Shown here one piece after another: positions 11,641 through 22,566 of a DNA stretch of 64,000 nt. The position numbers were made by a program, and so were the translations under genes. Below the pieces are notes generated by a model that saw only the letters and a list, made by a program, of their open reading frames with translations, made no database searches and had not been told where the DNA came from. The first letter of the stretch is position 1; each line of letters opens with the position of its first letter. This stretch comes from Adiantum capillus-veneris (Eukaryota; Streptophyta; Polypodiopsida; Polypodiales; Pteridaceae): positions 77,711,910 to 77,775,909 of the forward strand of contig CM043960.1 in assembly GCA_014529385.2 (NCBI GenBank), given 5' to 3'.

Positions 11641-12696
11641 TTAACGAATGGAGAAGACCCTATAGGAGTAGATGACGACATGCCAGACGCGTACTTGTTC
11701 AACATAGAAATGATACCTAAGTGGTCTCAAAATGTCGTTGACCTATTAACCTATGGAGGAGAGTTTGATAGAAGAGAATACAACCTGAAACATATTGCTA
11801 TTCAGCAATCCAAGAATCTTCAATTGATTGCAGGAAGGTTGTATCAATTGGGAAATGATCATGTTTTACGACTATGCATCAATCCTGAGGAATATAATAT
11901 ATATCTGTGCGAAGCACATGTTCAGGAATGTGCATTTCATTGTTCAAGAAGGAACACATATAGGAATTTGTTACAATTGGGAGTCTATTGGCCAGGAATG
12001 AAAGAAAGCGTACATGAATATGTCACAGTATGTATTGTATGTTCATCAAAACCGCCAGCCGAGTATTCGACATTATATCAGATAATGATCGCTCCAGAAT
12101 GGAGTCAGTATATTGCTGAATATCTCACAAATAGAACTTTCCCAGAAGGAACGTCAAAAGCTCGTCAGAAATCTGTAGAGACAGAAGCTAGAGATTACGC
12201 TTTAATAGGAGATCAACTCTATAAGAGAGGTAAAGACAACCAGCTTAGGATTTGCGCATCAGAGTCTGAGTATGTGATAATCCTGGAGCAAGCTCATGGA
12301 GGAGTAGGTGGAGGCCATTTCTCAGGTGATAAGACAGCAAAACTTGTCTTAGCCGCAGGAATATGGTGGCCAACATTACATATGGACGCTGAGGAATACG
12401 TTAAACGGTGTGATGACTGTCAGCGGACCAAAGTACCACTTAAAAGAGATGATATGCCGCTTAGACCAATGATGGGGGCAAGAGCTTTTGCAAAATGGGG
12501 GATTGATTATGTCGGACCCATTTCACCTCCTGCATATAAGACTCATGCACAATACATCATTGTGGCTACAGACTATCTAACAAAGTGGGTCGAAGCAAAG
12601 GCAACTCAAAAAGCAGATGCCAGGACCACGCCACAATTTCTATATGAATACGTCTTTGTACGATATGGATTGCCAATAGAAATTGTGAGTGATTGA
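11641..12696 (+). pseudogene. E1 pol: two integrase zinc-binding modules and integrase core, first half
   Basis: Same frame as the preceding block, in-frame between TGA codons; the first ATG is at 11680, used for numbering. Two successive units of similar layout are seen. Unit one ends in a zinc module with His80, His87, Cys118, Cys121; unit two ends in His206, His213, Cys244, Cys247. Each unit begins with a 'W-S-Q...L...' stretch and a 'L.L..G.LY..G.D..LR.C' stretch before the zinc ligands, so the whole spacer-plus-zinc unit appears duplicated. The catalytic core follows, with Asp276 (WGIDYVGP) and Asp338 just before the TGA at 12694-12696. Integrase inserts the cDNA into host DNA. A single HHCC module is normal for Ty3-type integrase. 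Confidence 0.88.
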
Positions 12697-14613
12697 GGCA
12701 CACATTTCATAAATGAAGTGATAGAGATCCTTCTAGATGAATTCATGGTAATCCATAGGAAATCAGCCCCGTATCATCCACAAGCAAACGGACAACCTGA
12801 AGCAACAAACAAAACCATATGCACGGTCCTTACGAAGATTGTATCTGAGTCGAGAACTGACTGGGACCAGAAGTTGCATTCAACATTATGGGCATATAGG
12901 GTAGCATATAAAACATCAATAGGAACGACCCCATATAACATGGTTTTTGGGCTAAATGCTATCTTACCAATAGAATTCTTGATTTCAACCTTAAGGGTGG
13001 CTAAGGATCTAGAGTGGACAGGGCACGAGCTCTCTGATAGAATAGATGACCTGGAAAAGCTAGATGAGCTTCGCCTAAAAGCAGTAGCTTCCATCTACGC
13101 TCAAAAAAGGCGACAAAAGGAATTTTTTGATAAGCATGTGCGGACTAAAGAGTTTAAAGTTGGGGACTATGTCCTAGTTCACACTCTGAAACAGCATGCT
13201 AAGAAGCTTAAAAAGCGAGGGATGGGACCTCTGGTGATTAAAGATCTATCACCAAGTGGAGCCGTCAAGCTTGCTACATTAGACAGAGAAGAAATGCCCA
13301 ATTGGATTAGTGGATGCAGAGTGAAAAAGTATCTGTTGCTGCTAACACAAGACATGCTTCTCAAAATACATCAAGAAAAGCTGCGTGTCCAGAAAAAGAA
13401 AAAGATTGAGGAGGAAGCGCAAGCCGAGGCGAAGGAAAGAATGGAGAAAAGAAGACTACTGCGTCAGAAACAGCGCAATGAAGGAGCAATACGAATAAAC
13501 GCAGTCAGTATAACAGAAATGGGGAATGACAAAGAAGAACCCATCATTGAATGCAAAGTAGGGACCAACCAAATCAAAGCCAGAGCACTATTGGATTCAG
13601 GAGCTCAAGCTAACCTACTTTCACTCAGTTTGTATAGACAATTGACAAATGACACTAAACTACAAACTGCCAAGCAAGAGTTAAAGAGTTACTCTGAGAA
13701 TTCAATCAAAACTGTCGGATGCACAGTTTTACATATACAGATTAACCAATATGTGTATCCTCATATGTTTTATGTGGTTGAAGACCAAGCTACACAACAT
13801 CCATTATTGCTAGGACAACCATGGCAGAAGCAATACAATGCAATGATTGACTGGAGTTCTAAATCAGTGCTTATCAAATACGAAGGTGAAAGTCAATCAG
13901 TTAAGTTCACCAAAGGAGCAGAGCCAACTCCAAAGGAAGAATCCACGGACAAGGTCAAACAACAAACAGAGAAAAAGAAGAAGCAATGGCAACCAAAAGT
14001 TTCTACACAACTGGATTGCTCGTCGATGAGGAACTCTCAACATTGGATAAGGAAGACAAGCAATAATATAACAGCTCAACCTTGGGATAAAACGGAGTCA
14101 ACATTGGTATGGAGACCAAAAAAGGCTGTGCCAGAAAACACAAACAGAGTCTTCAATACCAGACAACAGAGTGATCCCCGACAATCAAGGACAGTGAAAC
14201 AGATCTGGATTCCAAAGCAGTTCATGACGGCACAAAGCTATAGCAAGCAAATTTGGATCCCAAAGATTTGTAAAAAGGAACTCCCTTCAATACAATCAAC
14301 GGAAACTCCTAGGTATTTCAAGCCAAGGAAATCAACACACAGAACAAAGCAGGTTTGGGTCGCAAAGAGTTTGTGGCAAGCACAAGCAAAGCGGAAGCAG
14401 ATGTGGATTGTGAAAAAAGAAAACAAGGTAACGAAGAATCCATCTACTGATTCTACTACCAAATTGCCAAAACCAACCCAAAACCCGACCACCAATCCAT
14501 CAATCAAACAAAGAGCAGCTTTATTGGAAAGACTGTTGTATCATCGCTCTACAATTGCATTGGGAACTTATGACCAAAACAACTACAATGCTTCACCCAC
14601 AGACACTTCATAG
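12697..14613 (+). pseudogene. E1 pol: integrase end, second retropepsin-like domain, WxPK tail
   Basis: The frame continues past the TGA. Numbering from ATG 12718, the integrase Glu is residue 28 (QPEATNK), which gives the expected D-35-E spacing from Asp338 of the previous block. The integrase C-terminal region (FKVGDYVLVH, KLKKRGMGPLVI) ends near 210. A Lys/Glu-rich link leads to a retropepsin-like domain at about 265-395: active-site-like LLDSGAQANLL (Asp293) and LLGQPWQ...MIDW near its end. The tail has five W-containing repeats: W465RPK, W497IPK, W513IPK, W547VAK, W563IVK, spaced 32, 16, 34 and 16 residues. No function is known to me for this extension; it could be a processing, tethering or RNA-binding module. 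Confidence 0.87.
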
Positions 14614-14634
14614 TCGTCCGGGAGGACTCAGACT

Positions 14635-14648
14635 CGGAGGGGGGGAGG
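14635..14648 (+). other. Internal polypurine tract of E1
   Basis: CGGAGGGGGGGAG here is identical over 13 bases to the terminal tract at 20724-20736 beside the 3' LTR. It lies 22 bases after the pol stop. It could act as a second plus-strand primer (a central-type polypurine tract) or be the relic of an older element end. Confidence 0.65.
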
Positions 14649-16251
14649 TATACAGGAGCTACAAAGCAGCTACAAGCGGAAAAAACAAAGAAAAACAAAA
14701 ATTATATTACAAGGGCAGTGTCTTACATGATTTTGCAATTTTTTATGTTTGATTGCGGATATTGGTAATATTTATGCCCTTATATACCTTGTTTTGCAAC
14801 AAAGAAGAGATCAGATGATGAATTTGGGTCTCTAGATGTGTAAATATCACTAAATAAGAGTGTTTTTGGAGCTAAAAAGTGGAAAAAAGTGGTAATCCAA
14901 GTCCAAAAATCACAAAGAAGTGTATATTCATATACACAGGGTTACCAGCTATTTATCGTGTATGTTTGGAATTTTTTGGCTTCAATTTACTATTTTCCTT
15001 TACTTTTTATGATTTTCTTAATAAAAGTAAAAGAAAAATAAAAAAGCAGATGAAATGAGATCGGAAAAAAGAAAAGAATAGACGGCGATGATCCTAGTGA
15101 CAAGGGCAACCCATGGTAAAAATGGGGTACAATTCTGAAAAAGTTGCGGAAAGCCCGAAATGACAGAATTTTGGCAAAGTGGACAAATTTCTCAGAAACA
15201 GGTCAAACGGAGTCCAAATTGAGAAATTTCAAATCCTAAAGTGCATTTCACGACGAGATAGGAGCACATGTCAAATTTGGTAACAAGTGATCCGGGAAGC
15301 CCGAAGTTAAGTATTTTTCACTTCACTATCAAGCTCATTTCCACTATTACCTTCTTGGAGAGAGCAAAGAGCACACAGGAGCATCCGACCTTCTACCGCC
15401 TTCTACGACTGCTACGAGAGCTCAGAGGACACCAGACATGAGAGGTAGACTCGTTGCCATAAGCTTTTGATGCTTATCGTTAACTTTTGTCGCGAAAACT
15501 CACCAAAACCAAGAAACAAGAGCAGACGGGGAATGGGGAAGAACGCTAGGTAGGGGCACAACCGCCTAACCAAACTTTGCAAGAACTTAGAGGTGGGTTA
15601 CCCTAGTATAGGAGATGAGTTTCTAGCACTCAAAGCTCGAGAAAGAACGACTGGAAAAACCCTAGGTCAACAGAGCCTGCAAGAGGCAAACAGAAAAAAG
15701 TTGTCGGAACGACACAAAACTTCTCAGGAAGCTTAACAACATCGAGGGAAATGCAACCATGGAGTATCTCCGGGTTTGGATCACCAAAAGTAGGTCGGAA
15801 CAAGCGATTCGGCTGCGGACACACAAAGCGTCATTTTGGCATAACGGCTAAAATTGACGACCAAATGACATGAAACTTCACGAGCAGTTTCAACTATACA
15901 TGGATGACTTATGTTTGCAAGCAAAACCCAAAAGAAAGCTGATTCACTTACCGATGGTGAAAAAAACGCTTTCGAGCAACCAAATGGATAAAGATGGAGA
16001 ACGGGGAGCCAAAGTCAAGTCCAACCAACTGGATGGCTTCACAACATATCCAATGAGCTGGAAATGCAACTCTCAAGAAGAAAAGTTGAAGAAATTCAAC
16101 TCCAAGGCAAAAAAACGACTTCGGAGACTAAAATGCCTATAAGGGGGCTTTTTAGCTAAACTGATGACTTGTTAAGTTGAAAACTAGTTAGCAGGGCTTA
16201 GGGCACTAGCACAAAGCATTCTTTGCACAAAAAGACCAACATTTCAAGAAA

Positions 16252-17263
16252 AGACATCATACGCGTATGATGTCTCACAGCATGATTTTCACATCCATTC
16301 CAATATTTGAGTGCATAGCCTCATTCCACATGTTAATCACATCCTATGAACCAAGTATCATGAGAATTGGAGTTAGAAAACCCAAGGAAAACCAAAAAGA
16401 CGCAAATTAGGCCATAAAATTGATTTTTTGGTCCTAATTTTGTCAAAATAACTCCAAACTCAATGAAACTTTGTAGGATTGTTGATTAACACATCTACAA
16501 GCTATCTGGAACCAAAAAGCACCATTTTGACACAAAAGACATCATACGCGTATAATGTCTATTTGCACTTACAGAGCCAAAAATGCTCATTTGTCATCAT
16601 ACATCCATTATATATATCTAATACATGCTACATATGAAGTTTGGAACCATTTGGTCAGGTGGATCACCCCATTAGCCCAATTAAGAGAAAATCCTTCATA
16701 CAAAGCCTATTTTTGTCCCAAATCCAACATATTCAAGTCCAAACCAAGATTTGAGTATAAACAGTCCTTCACTAGCACATGGAGAGTCCACAGAACCAAT
16801 CCCATGAAAAATTGATGAAAAAGACATCATACGCGTATGATGTCTCCAGAGCCATTTTTAGCCCAAATTCTATCCAAACTTGATAAATCCACTGAATAAG
16901 CCTATCTAAAGCCAAAACCAAGCTTATAGAGAAAATTGGTCCAAAAATGCACTAAAAGACATCATACGCGTATGATGTCTCACTATGTGATTTTGGCACC
17001 TCAGGGCTTCAACCACCAAACAGAAGTGTTCTACATGCCATTTGAAAGTAATCCACCAAGTTTTATCCAATTTGGATCATAAAATCCATTTCCCTTTCAA
17101 AATTTTGCCAAGAGCCTGAATTGGACTAAACTGGCCAAAACTTGACCAAATGGGATCCAAACTCAAATCCAAGCATATGACACTCATGTATACACTATCA
17201 GCTACAAGCACAACCAATATGAAGTCATTCTGACACAAAAGACATCATACGCGTATGATGTCT
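16252..17263 (+). repeat. Array of five 24-bp palindromes
   Basis: Each copy is AGACATCATACG followed at once by its exact reverse complement, centred on an ACGCGT core and preceded by AAA. Copies are at 16252-16275, 16537-16560 (one mismatch in the right half), 16822-16845, 16957-16980 and 17240-17263. Start-to-start distances are 285, 285, 135 and 283 bases. The sequence between copies is not obviously a clean tandem repeat. Confidence 0.93.
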
Positions 17264-17429
17264 CAAGCATGTTTTTGAGCCCAGTTTGCATATTTTTTCA
17301 CCTACATTGCATCCTTAGGCCCTGAATAGCTCATGTTTCAATTTTCAAGTCATTTGAATAGTTAAAAGCTTCATTTCGGCTTTCAGTACTAAAAAGACGC
17401 TAACTTCTGAAATTGGAGTTACAGGATCC

Positions 17430-20400
17430 ATGGATTCCGCTAAGTCATCGGCAACTAAGAGAAAAAGACCAACCATCAAGGACGCTCTTGCAGAAGCAGA
17501 ACCTTTTGATATTCCAACAGAAACCCTAAAGCCAACCAAGACTTGGGTGGAGGAAGCAGTACTAGAAAAAGAGGGAATAAAGATCTACCAGGGGACTTTC
17601 AGAGATCCTCAAGGGCAATCGGTCGATGTACCTATGATCCCACGAAAATTAGTGGATTATAGCAGATCAGAGAACATCAGCAGATACCTGGAAAAGGCTG
17701 ACTTACACAGGTTCTTCACCTCGAGACCATCACGTGTAGACACAAGAAGAGTGTATGAGTTGGCAACATCCATTCAGAAGGATGGGAAAGCCACGTTGAC
17801 AGCCATGGATGGAGAAACAGTTGAAGTACAGATCACTCCACAGCTCATTGCAGATGCATTGAAGCTGCACAACAAAGGGAGTTCTGTCAGAGAAAGAAGG
17901 GAAGCCATAGAGGTCTATGGATCAAAGAAACAAAATACAACCTACGGAGATATGGCAGATCAACGAGCTGCAACCCTTTGCCGATTATACAACCAGTTTT
18001 TCCATGTGTGCAGTAAAAGACCGCAGAAGTATACTACACCACCCCATGCCATTGCGACTACCATCACATGGGCATTGAAGAGCAACATGCCAAAAGAGGT
18101 GAATTATGCTCAATACATCCACGAGCAAGTAATCGCCATGCACAACCAGAAGCCAAAGTACATAGGAGGAGCAGAAATCCTAACAAGAATAGCTTATGAA
18201 GCTATTGGAGCTAGAGATCAAGGGCCACGGGTCCCCTCCCAGAATGAGTGGCTTAGAGAAGCCGATGAGGAGGAAGAACAACAAGAAGTATCCAAGAGGG
18301 CGTCCACAAGAGCACGCCGAAAACTAGAAATAGTTTCAGAACATGAAGAGGCTGTGGACGAGCTGCTCAAGAAGAAAGTGAAGAAGAAGGCTGATCCCAA
18401 GCAAACCAAAAGTCAAAAAGCCGCAAGAATGGAAAGGCTGGTAGAGCAGTTTAGAGCGGAAAGAGCTCTAAAGGGGGACTTTGAAGAAATGTGGGTGCCA
18501 GACCCCACTAAAGTCGGAACCAGCTCAGCCAGGCCACATGTTGATCAATATGATCAATATATTAGAGCTTATGAGGAGTCGGAGGCCATACTGGAGCAGC
18601 AACCTGTCGAGCTTTATACTGAAGAGAAAGTACAGCTTTTAAAAGCTGAGCTGCAAAAGGACGACAAGGGGAAGAAGAAAGTAGATGAGTCTACTGAACC
18701 TCAAGAGAAAGACGGGCAAGCAAACAAAGGGAAAGCCAAGATGACTGAGGACAATCAACCCTCTTCTACTGTTGTACCAAGCCCGAAGAAGATGGAAATT
18801 ATTGTGGAGGAAACCACAATAGAAATAGAAACAGAAATTATGGAAAAGCCGGAGGCCGGGACCAAGGAAAAGGAGATAGATCCAGTTCAGCAAAAGAAAG
18901 ATGATTATGAGGATCTGGTAGCGATCGGATACAGTGAAGAAGAGGCCCTGGAGGCAGTTTATGGGATATCCCTACGGAAACAAGATGATCGGAAAGGGAC
19001 GAAGGAAAAGACAAAGGGTACAATGGAGAGTAAAGAGAAAATGGACGAGCCGAAGCCATTGGAGGTGGTGGCAGAAAGAGCTGTCAAGTTGACAAATGAA
19101 GATGAAAAAGACATGCACATGGTGCATGAACTGCTCAGCAAGATTAAAGAAAGATCCAGAGCAAAGGAAGTAGCACTTGAGACAGCAAAACAAAAGGAAG
19201 CAGAGTTGCAAAAGAAGTTAGAGAATGCTATGACTGAATCTGAAAGTCATAAAGCATCACTCTACGACGCAGAAAACGAGAGAGACGGCTTGATACTCCA
19301 ACTAGCCGAAGCTTCAAGAGAGGTAACAAGTTCACAGGAAGCAAAGGAGAGAATAGAAGATGAGCTGGAGGCAGCCAAGGATGAGCTCATTGAGCTAAGG
19401 GAAAGAGTTGAACTTCAAGAAAGGACAATCACGAGACTCAGGACCACCCCTAGAGCTAGCAGAGCAGGAACAGAACAAGAGGGAGCCCTCGTACCAGCTC
19501 TGGAAGATCAGGTCAGAAGTTTGCAAAGAGAGCTAAGGTTAGAGCAAGTGCAAAGATTGCACATGGCGGAGGGATCATTGGCTGCAGAGGAGAGGCTCAC
19601 ATCAGAAAACCAAACACTAAGGACAGAAAATGAGGCCCTCCGCAAACAGCTCCAAGACCTCCAAGAGCAACAAAGAAGAGAAACAGAGCCACCACAAGAA
19701 GAAGCAGGGGGAGCAGCCATAGAGCTACCTGAAACTGGAGAGGCAACCACAATTGAAGATCCAGCCCCAGTTCAAGAAGTGGCCTCGACTTCAGGAATCT
19801 CTGAAGAAGAAGAACAAAGGCTCCAGGACCAAATAGAAAAGTCAACAGAGGAAAGTGCCAAGGCGGAAATGGAATGGGAAAGGAGACTCCTCATCTCCAT
19901 TAGACTTCAAGGTTTAGACACAAAAGTGCTCCATGAAGAGTGGATGCAACCCAGCCTGCCTTTCCCTCTGATGAAATTTGAAGTGATAAAGACGAAAAAG
20001 AGAATAGAGGAGGAGCAGTATGTCGCTCTTTACGAAGGCGACATCACAAAGGATGAACAATCAAAGAAGATTGTAGATTCTCAACCTAGATGGAGGAAAG
20101 GTTGGCTGAACAAATACCCAGCCTACCTCATCTACTTGGTAGAGGCTCCAAAGGAGATTCGGGAGGATGCAACCTTCTGCCCGGTGCCAAGAGTCAGAAG
20201 CTGGAAAGAGCATGGCAGGATTGCAGAAAAGAAGCCAAATTGGCTTAATTACCCAAGGATGCCAGGACCAAAGGAAGGAGAGAGAATAGGTAAAGCCTAC
20301 ATGGTGAAAACCCTAACGGGCACCATCAAACTCTTTACTGGCTCTCCTGACCTTTCGTGTCAGATGCTAAAGAAAATCTGCAGGACTCTCTTAGCATGCA

Positions 20401-20687
20401 TTGAAGTGTTCGCGCCAGATAAAGCCACGACCTCGAGTCTACTATCGACGGCCAACACAGTGACGGATATGATGTATGATCTTTCATTGCAGCCATCACC
20501 AAAGGTGTTACATCTCTTATACCAAAGAATTATGTTTTTGCCTAGCTTCCACATGCAAACATTCGAAGAAGCTTTCTACACCGGCTTTTTCACTCACGAA
20601 AGCAAAATATTCGGCCCAACCTTGACCATCGGCAACCTACGCTATGAATCACATTTGCAGATGCTCAAGACGACAGGACTCTATTGA
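17430..20687 (+). CDS. E1 ORF3, 1085-residue coiled-coil protein of unknown function
   Basis: An intact frame starts at ATG 17430 and ends 36 bases before the terminal polypurine tract, so it belongs to E1. Residues about 45-260 form a folded-looking domain with FTSRPSRVDTRRVYELA and TPQLIADALKL, which recalls the extra-ORF domain of Ogre/Athila-type elements (weak, from memory). Residues 265-480 are Lys/Glu-rich. A segment at about 490-515 (YEDLVAIGYSEEEALEAV) resembles a UBA helix motif. Residues about 560-830 are heptad-rich coiled coil. Residues about 850-1085 form a second globular-looking region with many Trp, Tyr and Pro. No signal peptide or membrane segment is seen, so it is not a typical envelope protein although it sits where one would. 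Its integrity contrasts with the two stops in pol. Confidence 0.8.
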   Translation: MDSAKSSATKRKRPTIKDALAEAEPFDIPTETLKPTKTWVEEAVLEKEGIKIYQGTFRDPQGQSVDVPMIPRKLVDYSRSENISRYLEKADLHRFFTSRPSRVDTRRVYELATSIQKDGKATLTAMDGETVEVQITPQLIADALKLHNKGSSVRERREAIEVYGSKKQNTTYGDMADQRAATLCRLYNQFFHVCSKRPQKYTTPPHAIATTITWALKSNMPKEVNYAQYIHEQVIAMHNQKPKYIGGAEILTRIAYEAIGARDQGPRVPSQNEWLREADEEEEQQEVSKRASTRARRKLEIVSEHEEAVDELLKKKVKKKADPKQTKSQKAARMERLVEQFRAERALKGDFEEMWVPDPTKVGTSSARPHVDQYDQYIRAYEESEAILEQQPVELYTEEKVQLLKAELQKDDKGKKKVDESTEPQEKDGQANKGKAKMTEDNQPSSTVVPSPKKMEIIVEETTIEIETEIMEKPEAGTKEKEIDPVQQKKDDYEDLVAIGYSEEEALEAVYGISLRKQDDRKGTKEKTKGTMESKEKMDEPKPLEVVAERAVKLTNEDEKDMHMVHELLSKIKERSRAKEVALETAKQKEAELQKKLENAMTESESHKASLYDAENERDGLILQLAEASREVTSSQEAKERIEDELEAAKDELIELRERVELQERTITRLRTTPRASRAGTEQEGALVPALEDQVRSLQRELRLEQVQRLHMAEGSLAAEERLTSENQTLRTENEALRKQLQDLQEQQRRETEPPQEEAGGAAIELPETGEATTIEDPAPVQEVASTSGISEEEEQRLQDQIEKSTEESAKAEMEWERRLLISIRLQGLDTKVLHEEWMQPSLPFPLMKFEVIKTKKRIEEEQYVALYEGDITKDEQSKKIVDSQPRWRKGWLNKYPAYLIYLVEAPKEIREDATFCPVPRVRSWKEHGRIAEKKPNWLNYPRMPGPKEGERIGKAYMVKTLTGTIKLFTGSPDLSCQMLKKICRTLLACIEVFAPDKATTSSLLSTANTVTDMMYDLSLQPSPKVLHLLYQRIMFLPSFHMQTFEEAFYTGFFTHESKIFGPTLTIGNLRYESHLQMLKTTGLY

Positions 20688-20722
20688 CCAAGCCTAAAAG
20701 TCATGTCAGGGACGACATGAAC

Positions 20723-20736
20723 GCGGAGGGGGGGAG
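20723..20736 (+). other. Terminal polypurine tract of E1
   Basis: GCGGAGGGGGGGAG lies directly before TGTTGAGCC, the start of the 3' LTR. Confidence 0.85.
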
Positions 20737-21022
20737 TGTTGAGCCAGCAGAGGATCACACCCACATTTTTGCTCACACCCATCATTTTGTAACCATTGAT
20801 TGTAATAAATGTATTTCCGACATTAATTTTGATTTGAGCCATTCATTAAGTAACGGGACTCAATTGAGTTTCCAGCTTGTAATCCCGAAGTAATTTCACC
20901 TGTTAATGTAAATAATTAGAGATGTTCTCACCTCCAAGGCTGAGGTATATAAGCCAAAGTTTTGTAACCTAAAGAGGATTCAATTATTAATCAAAGTGAG
21001 TTTTTGAGCGCCGTGACTGTGT

Positions 21023-21107
<85 letters not shown>

Positions 21108-21727
21108 TTATCTTCTTGCTACGCGAGCTACGGGGCCGCCATTGGAGAAGCGACACCGCCATTGTGTTAGCAACGGTGAGAGCTACGCACAGATACCAAG
21201 AGTGCGCGCTATCGGCTTCTACGTGTGGTAAGTTCCTACGAGCTTCGGTGTGAGTTTTCTTCCAACTCGTGTGTCGGAATAGAGCGTGCAGCATATCTAT
21301 AGAACCACAACGAGTAGAGCTACACATTAGTACCATCGGGGTCAAGTTTAGGTCACCTGTATTTTTCGGTCTGTCTTCATACGCGTTTACCGCACGGAGT
21401 GATTATAGGTTGATTTTGCAGTTCAAGTCTTTAGGGTGTTGTTCTTACCTAGTGCATAGACTTCCCCTTGAGTTTGAGATCGATTCAATGATTCTAGATC
21501 CTGTTTCGTATAGCATTCGTTCGTAGTACGGATTTCAGTCACTTGCGTGTTTTAGAACTTAGATTTGATTTCCTTAGTAGTGATTGTCATTAGAAGGTCG
21601 AGTAGGTGATTTGACACCCACCTAGTTGTTTCCATGCGCCTGCGGGTCAAGCTTCGTCCTCGTCTGACAAATTTTGTTGTTGGTTGAGTTCTCGCTATTT
21701 AGCTTCCGCTAGCGGCGTAACCGCCTT

Positions 21728-21805
<78 letters not shown>

Positions 21806-21909
21806 TCTAGTCCTCCACAGTCGTGGACGTCTAGATCTCCCGAGATCAGTCGCTCGTTCGATCATTAGAGAGATAGGGAAGTAGAGAGCGAGAGAGAGAG
21901 AGAGGTAAG

Positions 21910-21960
<51 letters not shown>
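20737..21960 (+). repeat. 3' LTR of E1 (right end not resolved)
   Basis: It starts TGTTGAGCCAGCAG after the polypurine tract and has a TATA box (GTATATAAGCC, about 20945-20955). A long GA array (about 21022-21105) follows in the presumed transcribed part. Only one LTR of E1 is in the window, so its right border cannot be set by comparison; the end given is a guess at the last GA array before CACTA-like sequence. Further GA arrays lie at about 21730-21800 and 21912-21958. Confidence 0.6.
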
Positions 21961-21963
<3 letters not shown>

Positions 21964-22183
21964 ATTATCGTCCTCGGAGGTCAAATATGACCTATGGGAC
22001 CAAAGTTACATGTGATGTAGTATGTGTATGGCTGATGAGTGAGTCTCGATGCTCCAAAATTGTAGTGATGAGAGTCGCAATGGAGAGCCCACACTTTGGC
22101 TGGGAGAGGAAAGTGTGTAGGTCTAAGTTATGGCTGAAAATGTGAGAGAAGCAAGTTCGGATGTGATCAAAAGTTGAGCACTC

Positions 22184-22255
<72 letters not shown>

Positions 22256-22515
22256 GTGGAGCTCCAGGAGAAAGAACGAGAGATAGGGTACGTAGACAGA
22301 GAAGAAACTATGGAACTAAAAGAGGCAAAGGGGTTTTGCCTGCTACATGCATTTCCATATACACCTGGGAGTGCACGTATGTGTCTACCCATATAGGATT
22401 TGACCAATAAAGACGAGATTTTGACCTGGTGGTCCTGATCTCCGTACACCTCTGGACCGAGGTGTACGGAGATTGGGCAAGACTAGAGAATGCGAGGTAG
22501 TTTACATTGTGAGGA

Positions 22516-22566
<51 letters not shown>

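Larger units (their letters stand above)
14614..17429 (+). other. E1 spacer between pol and ORF3
   Basis: 2.8 kb without convincing coding on either strand. It opens with a polypurine tract (14635-14648), then AT-rich sequence. From 16252 to 17263 it carries the palindrome array described separately. The last bases before ORF3 (TTACAG at about 17420-17425) could be a splice acceptor for a subgenomic ORF3 message, but this is only a suggestion from the sequence. Confidence 0.6.

Noticed and set aside
16252-17263. CRISPR-like reading of the palindrome array
   Set aside because: Spacing is 135-285 bases, the setting is a plant retrotransposon, and no cas genes are present.
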